From Chitinophaga filiformis (GTDB lineage: Bacteria > Bacteroidota > Bacteroidia > Chitinophagales > Chitinophagaceae), in contig NZ_JAKIRP010000002.1 in assembly GCF_021646545.1 (NCBI RefSeq), forward strand, positions 62,001 through 126,000: a stretch of 64,000 nt of DNA, read 5' to 3'. The position numbers and the translations under genes were made by a program. Shown piece by piece: positions 34,682-43,733 of the stretch; within the stretch, counting starts at the first letter, position 1, and every line of letters starts with the position of its first letter. The notes beneath the pieces were generated by a model, which saw only the letters and a program-made list of their open reading frames with translations, did not search any database and was not told where the DNA came from.

Positions 34682-34837
34682 GGCGGAGGGCTTCGGGTGG
34701 AGACCCTGGCCTTAGTTGTTTGAAGCCGGCCGACACGTCCTACCAGGGGTTAAATAGATATCCCACCGCTCCTCCGCTTGAAAATGCTCAATAGCACGCA
34801 GCTTCAAAGAACTCAGCCAGCGGTCCCACCTGAAGCC
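34682..34837 (-). repeat. MITE/REP-like element, copy 2 (inverted)
   Basis: The reverse complement of this stretch matches copy 1: its first ~60 bases match with a few differences, and its 38-base end block (34689-34726 on plus) is identical. The middle differs. The pair flanks about 315 bases of DNA without a credible gene (34365-34681), which contains only T-rich sequence. Confidence 0.8.
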
Positions 34838-34840
34838 AGC

Positions 34841-34914
34841 AGCACCAAAACACAGCACCAAAACACAGCACCAAAACCCAACACCAAATCACACAAAACA
34901 CAGCACCAAAATCA
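34841..34914. repeat. 13-bp tandem repeat AGCACCAAAACAC
   Basis: Two exact copies, then AGCACCAAAACCC and AACACCAAATCAC, a 9-base partial unit and a last AGCACCAAAATCA. It directly adjoins copy 2 of the MITE-like element. Beyond it, up to recD, a DnaA-box-like TGTGGATAA occurs at 34968-34976 and three AAAG(G)CATG words at 35016-35050; no gene is seen. Confidence 0.85.
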
Positions 34915-35152
34915 GAAACTCCAAAAACGCAAATGAAGCACCACATGTGCATATATTCCTCCCGAATTGTGGATAACTTTTACATCCCACCTCCTCCGAC
35001 CATCAAAGACTAAAACCATGTCAAAGGCATGTTAAAGGCATGGATAAAGCATGTCATCGTGGCCCAATTTTGGCCATGCCAATAATTCAGACAAGCCCTT
35101 CTGTCAATCCCCTGAAATCCCCCCGCCGTGACAAAGAAACCGGAAAATCCCC

Positions 35153-35189
35153 CTGTGAAACAACAACGATAAAAATCGTAATTTCACAG
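35153..35189. promoter_or_regulatory. Nested inverted repeat upstream of recD
   Basis: CTGTGAAA (35153-35160) faces TTTCACAG (35182-35189), and inside it ACGAT faces ATCGT around four A residues. The structure ends 38 bases before the recD ATG. It may be an operator (the TGTGA/TCACA halves recall Crp-family sites but are too far apart) or a leader hairpin controlling recD-recC-recB. Confidence 0.45.
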
Positions 35190-35227
35190 ATTGCCCAACC
35201 GCGAGGCGACAGGCAACGAAACGAGAT

Positions 35228-37033
35228 ATGCATACAATCAACGACGTCCACCAGCAATTTGCAGAATACTTCCAGATACCGGCGCTAAAGCCGTACGCCT
35301 ACCTGCTTTCAAGAAAGCTGAGTGAAGGCCATATCTGCCTGCACCTGGGTAAACGTATTGAAAATAACGGAGAACTGCCCGCATTCTGCGACAATCTGCC
35401 GGTGGGTAGTAAGCAGTTACAACACATACCGCTGATAGCAAAGAATGGCAGTGATACGCAGCCATTTGTGCTGTACCAGGAACGGCTGTACCTGCAAAGG
35501 TACTTCCGGTATGAAACGATCTTCCTGCGCCGCATCCACCAGTTCCTCGCCACGGAAAAGACAGTGCTGCAGGAAAGACTGGACATGCTGGAAGCAAACC
35601 GCGCATTCATTAGCAGGCTGTTTGCCGCAGGGCCGGCATTCAAAGCAGACGGCGGCGATCCGGCAGACTGGCAACTCAGTGCTGCCGTAACAGGAGTGCT
35701 GAACAATTTCACGATCATCACCGGCGGCCCGGGTACCGGTAAGACCACTACTGTGGCGAAGATCCTGGCTATACTCTACAATCTCGATCCGTCTCTCAAA
35801 GTAGCACTCGCAGCTCCTACGGGGAAGGCCGCGGCACGTATGGCAGAGAGCCTGCGGAACACACAGCTGCCGGTGGATGAGACCATTACCGCACAGTTCC
35901 AGAGCCTGACACCGAGTACTATTCACCGGCTGCTGCGCTCCAAAAAAGATAGTCCGTACTTCGCATATAATGCAGAAAATCCACTCAACTTCGATGTCGT
36001 TATCGTGGATGAATGCTCGATGATCGACGTAGCCTTGTTTGCCAAACTGCTGGACGCTATTGGTGCAGGAACAAGACTGATACTATTGGGCGACAAAGAT
36101 CAGCTGGCCTCCGTAGAGGCAGGTAGCTTGTTCGGCGATCTTTGTCAGGCACAGGATGCACTGAACCTTTTTACGGCCGGCAGGCTGGCACTGATCAATT
36201 CCTTTATTGCCGATGAACAAAGGAAACTGCCGGTTACACAGGTGAAAGAAGGCGACACACATCCGCTTTTCCAACACCTGGTAGAACTGCGTCGTAGTCA
36301 CCGGTTCAGCGGAGAAAAAGGGATCGGTAAGTTCAGTAAGGCGATCATCGCTAATGACCGGACGGCGATACAAAGCTTCCTGACGCCGGGAGCCGATGAA
36401 CAGGTCGTCATCGATCAGACGTATTCAAAAGAATTGTTCAGGGATTTTGTATCAGGTTACAGCGCGTTTATTGTGGAGAATGATATCCGTGCAGCGCTGC
36501 AACTGTTGAATGATCTTCGTGTGCTGTGTGCGATCAGGGAAGGAGAGGAAGGGCTGTACGCTATCAACAGGGCTATTGAAAAGATCCTGCATGATAAAAG
36601 GCTGATCCGTGTAAATGCAGACTTTTATGAGAACCGTCCCATTATCCTGACGCGTAACTATTACGAACATGGCCTTTTTAACGGCGATACGGGCATTATT
36701 CGCCCGGATGAAGATGGAGTGCTCATGGCATGGTTTGAGGACAGTAACGGGGAGCTGAAGGCTATTCTGCCCGGGTATCTAACGGAGGCAGAAACCGTAT
36801 TTGCCATGACCATCCATAAAAGCCAGGGATCAGAATTTAAAGAAGTGATGGTGATCCTGCCAAAAGCGAAGGATGTGCCCATCCTGACACGGGAATTATT
36901 GTATACCGGTGTTACCAGGGCAAAACAGAAAGTGTATGTGCAGGCATCAGCGGACGTGCTGACGCTGACAGCAGAACGCTTCGTGGAAAGAGCTTCGGGT
37001 ATCGGTCAGCGTTTTACGGATGACCATCCCTGA
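35228..37033 (+). CDS. recD: Exodeoxyribonuclease V alpha subunit RecD
   Basis: 601 residues, typical RecD length. SF1B helicase motifs: Walker A TGGPGTGKTTTV (166-174), Ia APTGKAAARMAES, II VVIVDECSMID (D261-E262), III ILLGDKDQLASVEAGS, V/VI TIHKSQGSEFKEV and LLYTGVTRAKQKVYV. RecD is the 5'-3' motor of RecBCD, which resects double-strand breaks and degrades foreign linear DNA. First gene of a recD-recC-recB operon (gap 16 bases to recC), unlike the recC-recB-recD order of enterobacteria. Start ATG 35228. Confidence 0.95.
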   Translation: MHTINDVHQQFAEYFQIPALKPYAYLLSRKLSEGHICLHLGKRIENNGELPAFCDNLPVGSKQLQHIPLIAKNGSDTQPFVLYQERLYLQRYFRYETIFLRRIHQFLATEKTVLQERLDMLEANRAFISRLFAAGPAFKADGGDPADWQLSAAVTGVLNNFTIITGGPGTGKTTTVAKILAILYNLDPSLKVALAAPTGKAAARMAESLRNTQLPVDETITAQFQSLTPSTIHRLLRSKKDSPYFAYNAENPLNFDVVIVDECSMIDVALFAKLLDAIGAGTRLILLGDKDQLASVEAGSLFGDLCQAQDALNLFTAGRLALINSFIADEQRKLPVTQVKEGDTHPLFQHLVELRRSHRFSGEKGIGKFSKAIIANDRTAIQSFLTPGADEQVVIDQTYSKELFRDFVSGYSAFIVENDIRAALQLLNDLRVLCAIREGEEGLYAINRAIEKILHDKRLIRVNADFYENRPIILTRNYYEHGLFNGDTGIIRPDEDGVLMAWFEDSNGELKAILPGYLTEAETVFAMTIHKSQGSEFKEVMVILPKAKDVPILTRELLYTGVTRAKQKVYVQASADVLTLTAERFVERASGIGQRFTDDHP

Positions 37034-37049
37034 CAATTGAATAACACTT

Positions 37050-40000
37050 ATGGCACTATATCTGAAAGTGTCCAATTCCCTGGAGGTACTCTCCATGGGA
37101 TTGGCACAGGAACTTAAAGCTTCTCACAGCCGGGTGTTTGAACAACATCTCATCGTTACACAGACGGAGGGTATGAACAACTGGCTGAAACTGCAGATGG
37201 CGGAATACCTCGGTATTGCCGCCAATTGCCGTTTCCTTAAACCGAATGACCTCATCCATCAGATCTATTTCCTGATGGATGGCCACTATACTGAAATGCT
37301 TTCCGGCAGGAACCTTACCTGGCTGCTCTACAAACTGCTGGGAGAAGACGCCTTCCGCGAAACTTATCCCGCCGTGGCTACTTATTATCACAATACTGAA
37401 CCGGATAGCGACCTGAAACGAATGGCGCTGGCTGAAAGAACAGCTGACCTTTTTGACCAGTACCAGATCTATCGCCCGGAGATGATCCGTGAGTGGAATG
37501 AACAGGCCGAAGATCCGCTGGCAAAGATGGACTGGCAACAATACCTCTGGGGCAAAGCCAAGAAAGTATCAGGTAATACGCTGCCGGATAAAACGATCGT
37601 CGGACAACACATCCTCGATATGCTGAAGAATCCTGATCAACAGGCCCTGCTGGCGGAGCGTATGAGTACCGTACATCTCTTCGGCCTTTCCATCATCACA
37701 GCATATCACGTGCAGATACTGCATGAACTGTCTGCTTTTATTGATGTTCATTTCCATATTATCAACCCGTCGCCGGAGCTTTACTGGTTTGAAGATAAGA
37801 GTGAGAAACAGCAGGCCCGCTGGCGGTTAAAAGGCCGTCCGCTGCTCGAGTCAGACGTGGCGGGTAATCCGCTGCTGATGGGCTGGGGCCGGGTAGTACA
37901 GGATACCTTCGGGCTCTTCTTCCAGTATGATGCTTTTATCAATGCCTACGACAGCGAAGGAGTAGTAGTACCGGAACCGGATACCTTGCTGAATAAGATC
38001 CAGCATGATATTTTTAACAATGCCAATGAGAACAGGAACCGCATCTTCCCCGAAGATATTGAAGATGGGTCCATCACTATCAATAACTGTTATACCGTTG
38101 CCCGTGAAGTGGAAGTATTGTACAACTACCTGGTGCATCTGATAGACAGAAAAAAAGAGACATTGTCGCCCCGTGATATCGTAGTCATGGTGAGGGATAT
38201 TGATGCCTATGCGCCCTACATTAAAGCGATCTTCAATAACGCTCCTTATAAATTCCGCTACACGATAGCGGACGAAAGTTACGCAGACAGCGATAACCTC
38301 TTCAATGCACTGCATGCCATCCTACGGTTGAATGAAGAGAACTTTAAGGCGGAAGAGGTGTTGCAGCTGCTGGATTCATCCTATATCAGGAAACGTTTCG
38401 GAATCAATAATGTGCCATTGGTACGTTCCGTAGTAGATCAGGCAAATATCCGTTTCGGCATACATGGCGCGAAGGAAGATGAAACCTTCCTGGTGAGCTG
38501 GAAATATGGTATCAGGCGGATCATGTTCGGCATCTGTATGAGCGGTGGTGAAGAATATGGTAAAGGTGATGACAGTTTCTTCCCGCTCGATATCCTGGAA
38601 GGCAGTGATAGCCTGGAAGTGATACGTTTCTGTCACTTCGCCGAGGTATTGATCACAGCTGTGGAAGAGCGTAAGAAGGAACGCAGTATCAGCGGCTGGG
38701 TGGAGTATATAGAAAACCTGCTGCACAACATGGTGTACGAGCCCGATGAAGAAGTGGATGAAGACTATAACACGCTGATGCAGCAGCTGGCAGACTATAA
38801 CCTGCTGAATGAATATATGAGTGATACCGTGACGTTTGATGTGTTCAGTCACAGTTTCCTGCAAACGCTGACGGGTACTACCCGCACAGGCCTGTTTGTG
38901 AATGGCGGTATCACCTTCTGCTCGCTGATCCCCATGCGTAGTATTCCTTTCAGGGTGGTAGCTATGCTGGGACTGGATTACGATAAGTTTCCCCGTCGGG
39001 AGCAGCCCATTGGTTTTAACCTGATGGAGAAGAATAAACAACGGGGCGACCGTAACGTAAAGGATAACGATAAACACCTTTTCCTGGAAACAGTATTGTC
39101 GGCCCGTCAGTACTTATACATCAGTTATGTGGGACAGAGCGCCAAAGACAATAGCCGTATGCCCCCTTCCGCACTGGTGGATGAACTGCTGGACTATATA
39201 GAAACCGGTACGGATGAACCGGACCTGGTGCGAAGTCAACTGGTGACCCGGCAACCCTTACAGGGCTTTAGCAGGAAGTATATGACGGGAGATGAACGCT
39301 TGTACAGTTACCTGAATACAACCGTGCCGGAGCGACCCATTACACGGGCCGGTAAGGTGATGGAGCCGCTGGTACTGGAAGAGGTAGACCTGGATGAACT
39401 GGTACGCTTCTTTAAAAATCCTTTCAAAGCATACTATAACAAAGTATTAGGCATCTACTATAACGATGAGCAGGTATTGCTGAATGAAACAGAGATCTTT
39501 CACCTGGACAGTCTGCAGAAGTGGAACCTGAAGAATGAGTTGCTGCAGATGGATGCGAATGCCATCGCTAATATGAAGATCCGCCTGGTGAAGACTGGCA
39601 GACTGCCCTTGAAGAATATGGCATATGTAGCTTTGCAGCAGATTGAATCGGAAGTACAGCCCGTGCGGGATAAGTACAGGACCTGTATCAATGGTGCTGA
39701 GGAGCAATCCGTACAGGTGAACCTGGACATAGAAGGGACCTTGCTGAAAGGTACTATTCACAGCGTGTTCGATGGTAAACTGGTGCAGGTGTCGTGGTCG
39801 AAACGGGAGGATAAATACCTGATAGAGGCATATATCCGTTATCTCGCAGGCAGAGCAGCAGGCGTGCTGACAGGCATGTGTTTCATTTCAGGAGCCAGTA
39901 AGCAGGAGGCCTTTGAGGCAATGCCACTGGAGCAGGATGAGGCATTAAGAAGATTAACAGCATTAATGGATATATTCAGGGATGGTTTTGAACGTATCAC

Positions 40001-40241
40001 ACCATTCTATCCTGACTTTGATATTAAACCTGCAGATGTGGCAGACCTGGACTTCGGCAAGTTTGTGAAGAAGGTGGATAAGGCCCTGGACAAAGGAGAC
40101 GATCGTACAGTAGATCCTTATATTTTCCGCGAATATGAAAACGGCTTCTTCAGTGATGAAGCCACACTGGATACTTATAAGATCATCTGCGCGCATGTAC
40201 TGCTGCCGCTGGCAGAATTGATACCGGGTTATTACAATTAA
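37050..40241 (+). CDS. recC: Exodeoxyribonuclease V gamma subunit RecC
   Basis: 1063 residues. The N-terminal TQTEGMNNWLKLQMAEYLGIAANCRF matches the RecC opening. The remnant helicase region has EVEVLYNYLVHLIDRK and DIVVMVRDIDAYAPYIKAIF in place of catalytic motifs. The C-terminal part (SFLQTLTGTTRTGLFVNGGITFCSLIPMRSIPF, MLGLDYDKFPR) belongs to the degenerate nuclease-like domain. RecC holds RecB and RecD together and recognises Chi. Which Chi sequence is used here cannot be told. Placed 16 bases before recB. Confidence 0.93.
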   Translation: MALYLKVSNSLEVLSMGLAQELKASHSRVFEQHLIVTQTEGMNNWLKLQMAEYLGIAANCRFLKPNDLIHQIYFLMDGHYTEMLSGRNLTWLLYKLLGEDAFRETYPAVATYYHNTEPDSDLKRMALAERTADLFDQYQIYRPEMIREWNEQAEDPLAKMDWQQYLWGKAKKVSGNTLPDKTIVGQHILDMLKNPDQQALLAERMSTVHLFGLSIITAYHVQILHELSAFIDVHFHIINPSPELYWFEDKSEKQQARWRLKGRPLLESDVAGNPLLMGWGRVVQDTFGLFFQYDAFINAYDSEGVVVPEPDTLLNKIQHDIFNNANENRNRIFPEDIEDGSITINNCYTVAREVEVLYNYLVHLIDRKKETLSPRDIVVMVRDIDAYAPYIKAIFNNAPYKFRYTIADESYADSDNLFNALHAILRLNEENFKAEEVLQLLDSSYIRKRFGINNVPLVRSVVDQANIRFGIHGAKEDETFLVSWKYGIRRIMFGICMSGGEEYGKGDDSFFPLDILEGSDSLEVIRFCHFAEVLITAVEERKKERSISGWVEYIENLLHNMVYEPDEEVDEDYNTLMQQLADYNLLNEYMSDTVTFDVFSHSFLQTLTGTTRTGLFVNGGITFCSLIPMRSIPFRVVAMLGLDYDKFPRREQPIGFNLMEKNKQRGDRNVKDNDKHLFLETVLSARQYLYISYVGQSAKDNSRMPPSALVDELLDYIETGTDEPDLVRSQLVTRQPLQGFSRKYMTGDERLYSYLNTTVPERPITRAGKVMEPLVLEEVDLDELVRFFKNPFKAYYNKVLGIYYNDEQVLLNETEIFHLDSLQKWNLKNELLQMDANAIANMKIRLVKTGRLPLKNMAYVALQQIESEVQPVRDKYRTCINGAEEQSVQVNLDIEGTLLKGTIHSVFDGKLVQVSWSKREDKYLIEAYIRYLAGRAAGVLTGMCFISGASKQEAFEAMPLEQDEALRRLTALMDIFRDGFERITPFYPDFDIKPADVADLDFGKFVKKVDKALDKGDDRTVDPYIFREYENGFFSDEATLDTYKIICAHVLLPLAELIPGYYN

Positions 40242-40257
40242 TACAGGCAAGAACACA

Positions 40258-43200
40258 ATGACTGAACATATTAACTACCAGTATTTTGACGCAGGTACTG
40301 TGCCACTTCAGGATAGCAACCTGATAGAGGCCAGTGCAGGTACAGGAAAAACGTATTCCATCGCCATTCTTGTATTGAGGCTGGTGTTGGAAAATGCATT
40401 GTCTGTAAAAGAGATCCTGATGGTGACCTTTACAAAGGCTGCTGTCGCTGAGTTGGAAGAGCGTATCCGGATGTTTGTGCGGAATGCTTACAAGGCCAGT
40501 CAGGGTCTGGAAATAAAGGACGACAACATCCTGCGGCTGGTAGAAGAAGCAGTTGAGCGTAATGGCCTGGAACAGGTACAGCAGCAGTTGAAAGACGCGG
40601 TATTGTTCCTCGACGAAACAGCGGTATTGACAATACACAGTTTCTGCCAGAAGACATTGAACGAATTCGCCTTTGAAACCGATCAGCTGTTTGGTGCAGA
40701 GATGATACAGGATACCCGCACGCTGATAGAGAAAGAAGTACAGAAGTTCTGGCGCAAATATGTGACTACCCTGCACATCCGCCTGCTGGAAAAGATCTGG
40801 GAACCAGGCATGATGCCTGGTATCACAACTGCGCTCAATGAGCATATGGGAGGTAAGCGCTATTTCGCCTACGAACCAGGTAAAAGATATCAGATCAAAG
40901 CAAAGGAACAGGAGGAGTGGTTACAGCAGCTGGATGCGGTGGATGACAGGAGAGATGCGGCTGAAAAGGAGCTGACGACCTTTGTGAAGGATAATATAGA
41001 CCGGCTGAAAGCATTGTGTGAAGGCAATCAGTACGCGAAGAAAGCGCTCCTGCCATGTGTCGATGATCCGGCGCAATTCATTGGTGTTATAAAGGAAAAG
41101 CGTAGCTCTGCAGGGTACATCGCCAAATTGTTCCCCGATCTGCTGGAACGCCTGGATAAAGTAGCCGCCCTGGATGAAGAACGTAAAGGCATCGTGCAGC
41201 AGGTGATCAGCCGCTTGTATTGTTTTGCGATAGAGGAAATTGCAGCAGGCGTTAAAGGTTATAAGAAACGTAATAACCTGCTGAGCTATGATGACATGAT
41301 CACTAACCTGCACCGCTCACTGGTGGAAAAGAATAATCCGCAATTAGTGAAGGTGCTGCAGGAAAAATATAAGGCAGTATTTGTGGACGAGTTCCAGGAT
41401 ACAGACAGGATGCAATATGAGATCTTCGAGAAGGCATTCGGCACAGACACTATCCTGTTTTATATCGGCGACCCTAAACAGAGTATCTATGCATGGCGTA
41501 AAGCCGACATCTTTACCTATTTTAAGGCCAGAGCCAGCGTGCAGCATGTGTATGGTATGAACCATAACTTCCGCTCCTCTGAGCCGTTTATAGCGGCGAT
41601 GAATACCTTCTTCCTGCCGGTGCCGGATTTCGATACTTTCTATTTCAATGGGGAAGGGAATGCGATCAACTACATTGAAGTGGAGAGTCCCGAAAGGAAT
41701 ACAAAAGGGCGTTTATTCAGAGGCGAAGAAGCAGATGTACCTATCACGGTTTTTAATGCTTCCAACAGCAATGAACTGACCGAAAGTGTAGCGGCACAGG
41801 TAGCTTTGCTGTTGAGAAGCGGGGAATATACTATCGGGAATGAAGAGAACCGACGCCCTGTCAAACCTTCTGATATTGGTATACTGGTGCGTACCGGCAG
41901 ACAGGGAAGGGAAGTGAAGGCCCAGTTGGCGAAACTGGGAGTACCTGCTGTAACGGTAGATGACGCCAGGGTTTTACAATCCGAAGAGGCTACCTATCTC
42001 TTATACCTGCTGGAAGCAATGCTGGAGCCAAACAGATCTTCTATCAACCGGGCCTTATTGTCGCCTTTTACGAATCTCAAACTGGAAGATGTGCTCCTGC
42101 TGGATGATGAAGTTACACTGGCTTTTTTTGGCAACTACAAGAACCGCTGGCAGCAGGATGGTATTTATACTGCCATGATGGACTTCATTACAGACTTTAA
42201 TGTTCGTAACATATTACTGCACGCACATACAGAAAGCGGGGAACGTGTTATTTCCAACCTGTTTCAACTAACAGAGCTGGTGCATCAGATCCAGAGCCGT
42301 AAGAATTTATCGATGACGGAACTGGTATCATGGCTGAAACGGGGAATAGATGGTATGGCCACAGAAGGAGATGAATATGAGCAGCGGGTGGAAAGTGATG
42401 AAGAAGCGGTGAATATTGTGACCATTCACAAGAGTAAAGGCCTGGAATATAAGATCGTCATGGCCCCCTTCCTTGATTTTGTGGAGAACAAGCACGCTGA
42501 GTTCTTCAGCTTCCGTGATCCTGTTACGGGCGATTATGTGGGGGTAGAAAAGAAACGTATGACGGATGAACAGCGTAGCTCCTATGCCCGTCAGGCAGAG
42601 CAGGAGAACAGACGTCTGTTGTATGTTGCCATCACCCGTGGTGTATATAAGTGTTTTGTATTCCGTAATAACAGCAAGTACTATAGCAATTCCACCTTAT
42701 TGACCTTTCTGCAGGCGCTGATAGCCGCAGCGCCGCCTCCCGATATTATAAAGTTTGAGCAGGACCTGCCGGTAGCGCCGGAACAGGATGCGAACCGGAA
42801 TACCGGAGCAGTGGCGAATACCGGTACAGACGTACCTGTCAGGTTTGTGCTGAAAGAGCAGAACTGGCGGAAGATGAGTTATACCATGCTGGCAGCAAAA
42901 GCTGAACAGAGCCTGAAAGGACGTCCTCTGCAGCAGGAAGATCCATATGAGACATTCATCTTCCATACGCTGAAGAGAGGTGCGAAGACAGGTAACTTGT
43001 TGCACTTCCTGTTCGAGAACATCAACTTCTCTGAAGATAGCCGCTGGGAGAAATGGCTGACAGAAACCATCCGCCGCTTTGTACCGGGGCAGCAGGAAAT
43101 ATACGCACCTATGCTGCGCCAGCTGCTGGAACATGTGTTACATACCGACATCCATGTAGGAGGACAAACCTTCCCGCTGTCAGCCGTTGTATGGCATAAA

Positions 43201-43722
43201 CGTATCCCGGAATTCGAGTTCGACTTCCCTGTGTCAGCCTTCTTTCCTGATATGTTGAATGGTCTTTCTGACGACAGGACCAGCGTGATCGTTCGCCGTT
43301 TCCATGAGCATGGCAGTCATGAGCTGGAAGGGATCATGAATGGTAAAATGGACCTCTTCTTTGAGCATGAAGGAAAATTTTACATCCTTGACTGGAAATC
43401 CAATTACCTGGGCGACTCACCGGCAGACTATGCGCCGGCTGCTTTGTCTGTCGCCATGAATGAGAACAACTATCACCTGCAATACCTCATCTATACACTG
43501 GCAGCGAAGAAGTATTTAGAAAGCCGCCTGCATGCATTTAACTACGAAAAGCAGTTTGGTGGCGTGATCTACTGTTTCGTAAGAGGGATCAGAAAAGGGC
43601 AGCCTACCGGCATTTTTACCAGTAAGCCACCCTTGACGAAAATATTGCAGCTGGAGAATAGCCTGTCGCCCAATATCAATAAAAAACAGCCACCACAGCA
43701 AAAGCTGTTTGATATCTATTAA
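40258..43722 (+). CDS. recB: Exodeoxyribonuclease V beta subunit RecB
   Basis: 1154 residues. Helicase Walker A IEASAGTGKTYSIA (24-32), motif II VFVDEFQDTDRMQYEIF (D377-E378), III YIGDPKQSIYAWRKAD, V TIHKSKGLEYKIV, VI LLYVAITRGVYKCFV. The C-terminal RecB nuclease has the conserved His in GNLLHFLFENI, then D1032 (GKMDLFF), D1045 and K1047 (ILDWKSNYLG). Helicase and nuclease are therefore both predicted active. Last gene of the operon; a minus-strand glycosyltransferase gene converges on it 12 bases downstream. Confidence 0.95.
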   Translation: MTEHINYQYFDAGTVPLQDSNLIEASAGTGKTYSIAILVLRLVLENALSVKEILMVTFTKAAVAELEERIRMFVRNAYKASQGLEIKDDNILRLVEEAVERNGLEQVQQQLKDAVLFLDETAVLTIHSFCQKTLNEFAFETDQLFGAEMIQDTRTLIEKEVQKFWRKYVTTLHIRLLEKIWEPGMMPGITTALNEHMGGKRYFAYEPGKRYQIKAKEQEEWLQQLDAVDDRRDAAEKELTTFVKDNIDRLKALCEGNQYAKKALLPCVDDPAQFIGVIKEKRSSAGYIAKLFPDLLERLDKVAALDEERKGIVQQVISRLYCFAIEEIAAGVKGYKKRNNLLSYDDMITNLHRSLVEKNNPQLVKVLQEKYKAVFVDEFQDTDRMQYEIFEKAFGTDTILFYIGDPKQSIYAWRKADIFTYFKARASVQHVYGMNHNFRSSEPFIAAMNTFFLPVPDFDTFYFNGEGNAINYIEVESPERNTKGRLFRGEEADVPITVFNASNSNELTESVAAQVALLLRSGEYTIGNEENRRPVKPSDIGILVRTGRQGREVKAQLAKLGVPAVTVDDARVLQSEEATYLLYLLEAMLEPNRSSINRALLSPFTNLKLEDVLLLDDEVTLAFFGNYKNRWQQDGIYTAMMDFITDFNVRNILLHAHTESGERVISNLFQLTELVHQIQSRKNLSMTELVSWLKRGIDGMATEGDEYEQRVESDEEAVNIVTIHKSKGLEYKIVMAPFLDFVENKHAEFFSFRDPVTGDYVGVEKKRMTDEQRSSYARQAEQENRRLLYVAITRGVYKCFVFRNNSKYYSNSTLLTFLQALIAAAPPPDIIKFEQDLPVAPEQDANRNTGAVANTGTDVPVRFVLKEQNWRKMSYTMLAAKAEQSLKGRPLQQEDPYETFIFHTLKRGAKTGNLLHFLFENINFSEDSRWEKWLTETIRRFVPGQQEIYAPMLRQLLEHVLHTDIHVGGQTFPLSAVVWHKRIPEFEFDFPVSAFFPDMLNGLSDDRTSVIVRRFHEHGSHELEGIMNGKMDLFFEHEGKFYILDWKSNYLGDSPADYAPAALSVAMNENNYHLQYLIYTLAAKKYLESRLHAFNYEKQFGGVIYCFVRGIRKGQPTGIFTSKPPLTKILQLENSLSPNINKKQPPQQKLFDIY

Positions 43723-43733
43723 ACCATATTGTT

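Noticed and set aside
40258..43722. An AddA-type (RexA) nuclease instead of RecB
   Set aside because: Its partners are a clear RecD and a RecC-like protein, the Walker A region IEASAGTGKTYSIA is RecB-like, and there is no AddB partner with an iron-sulfur nuclease.
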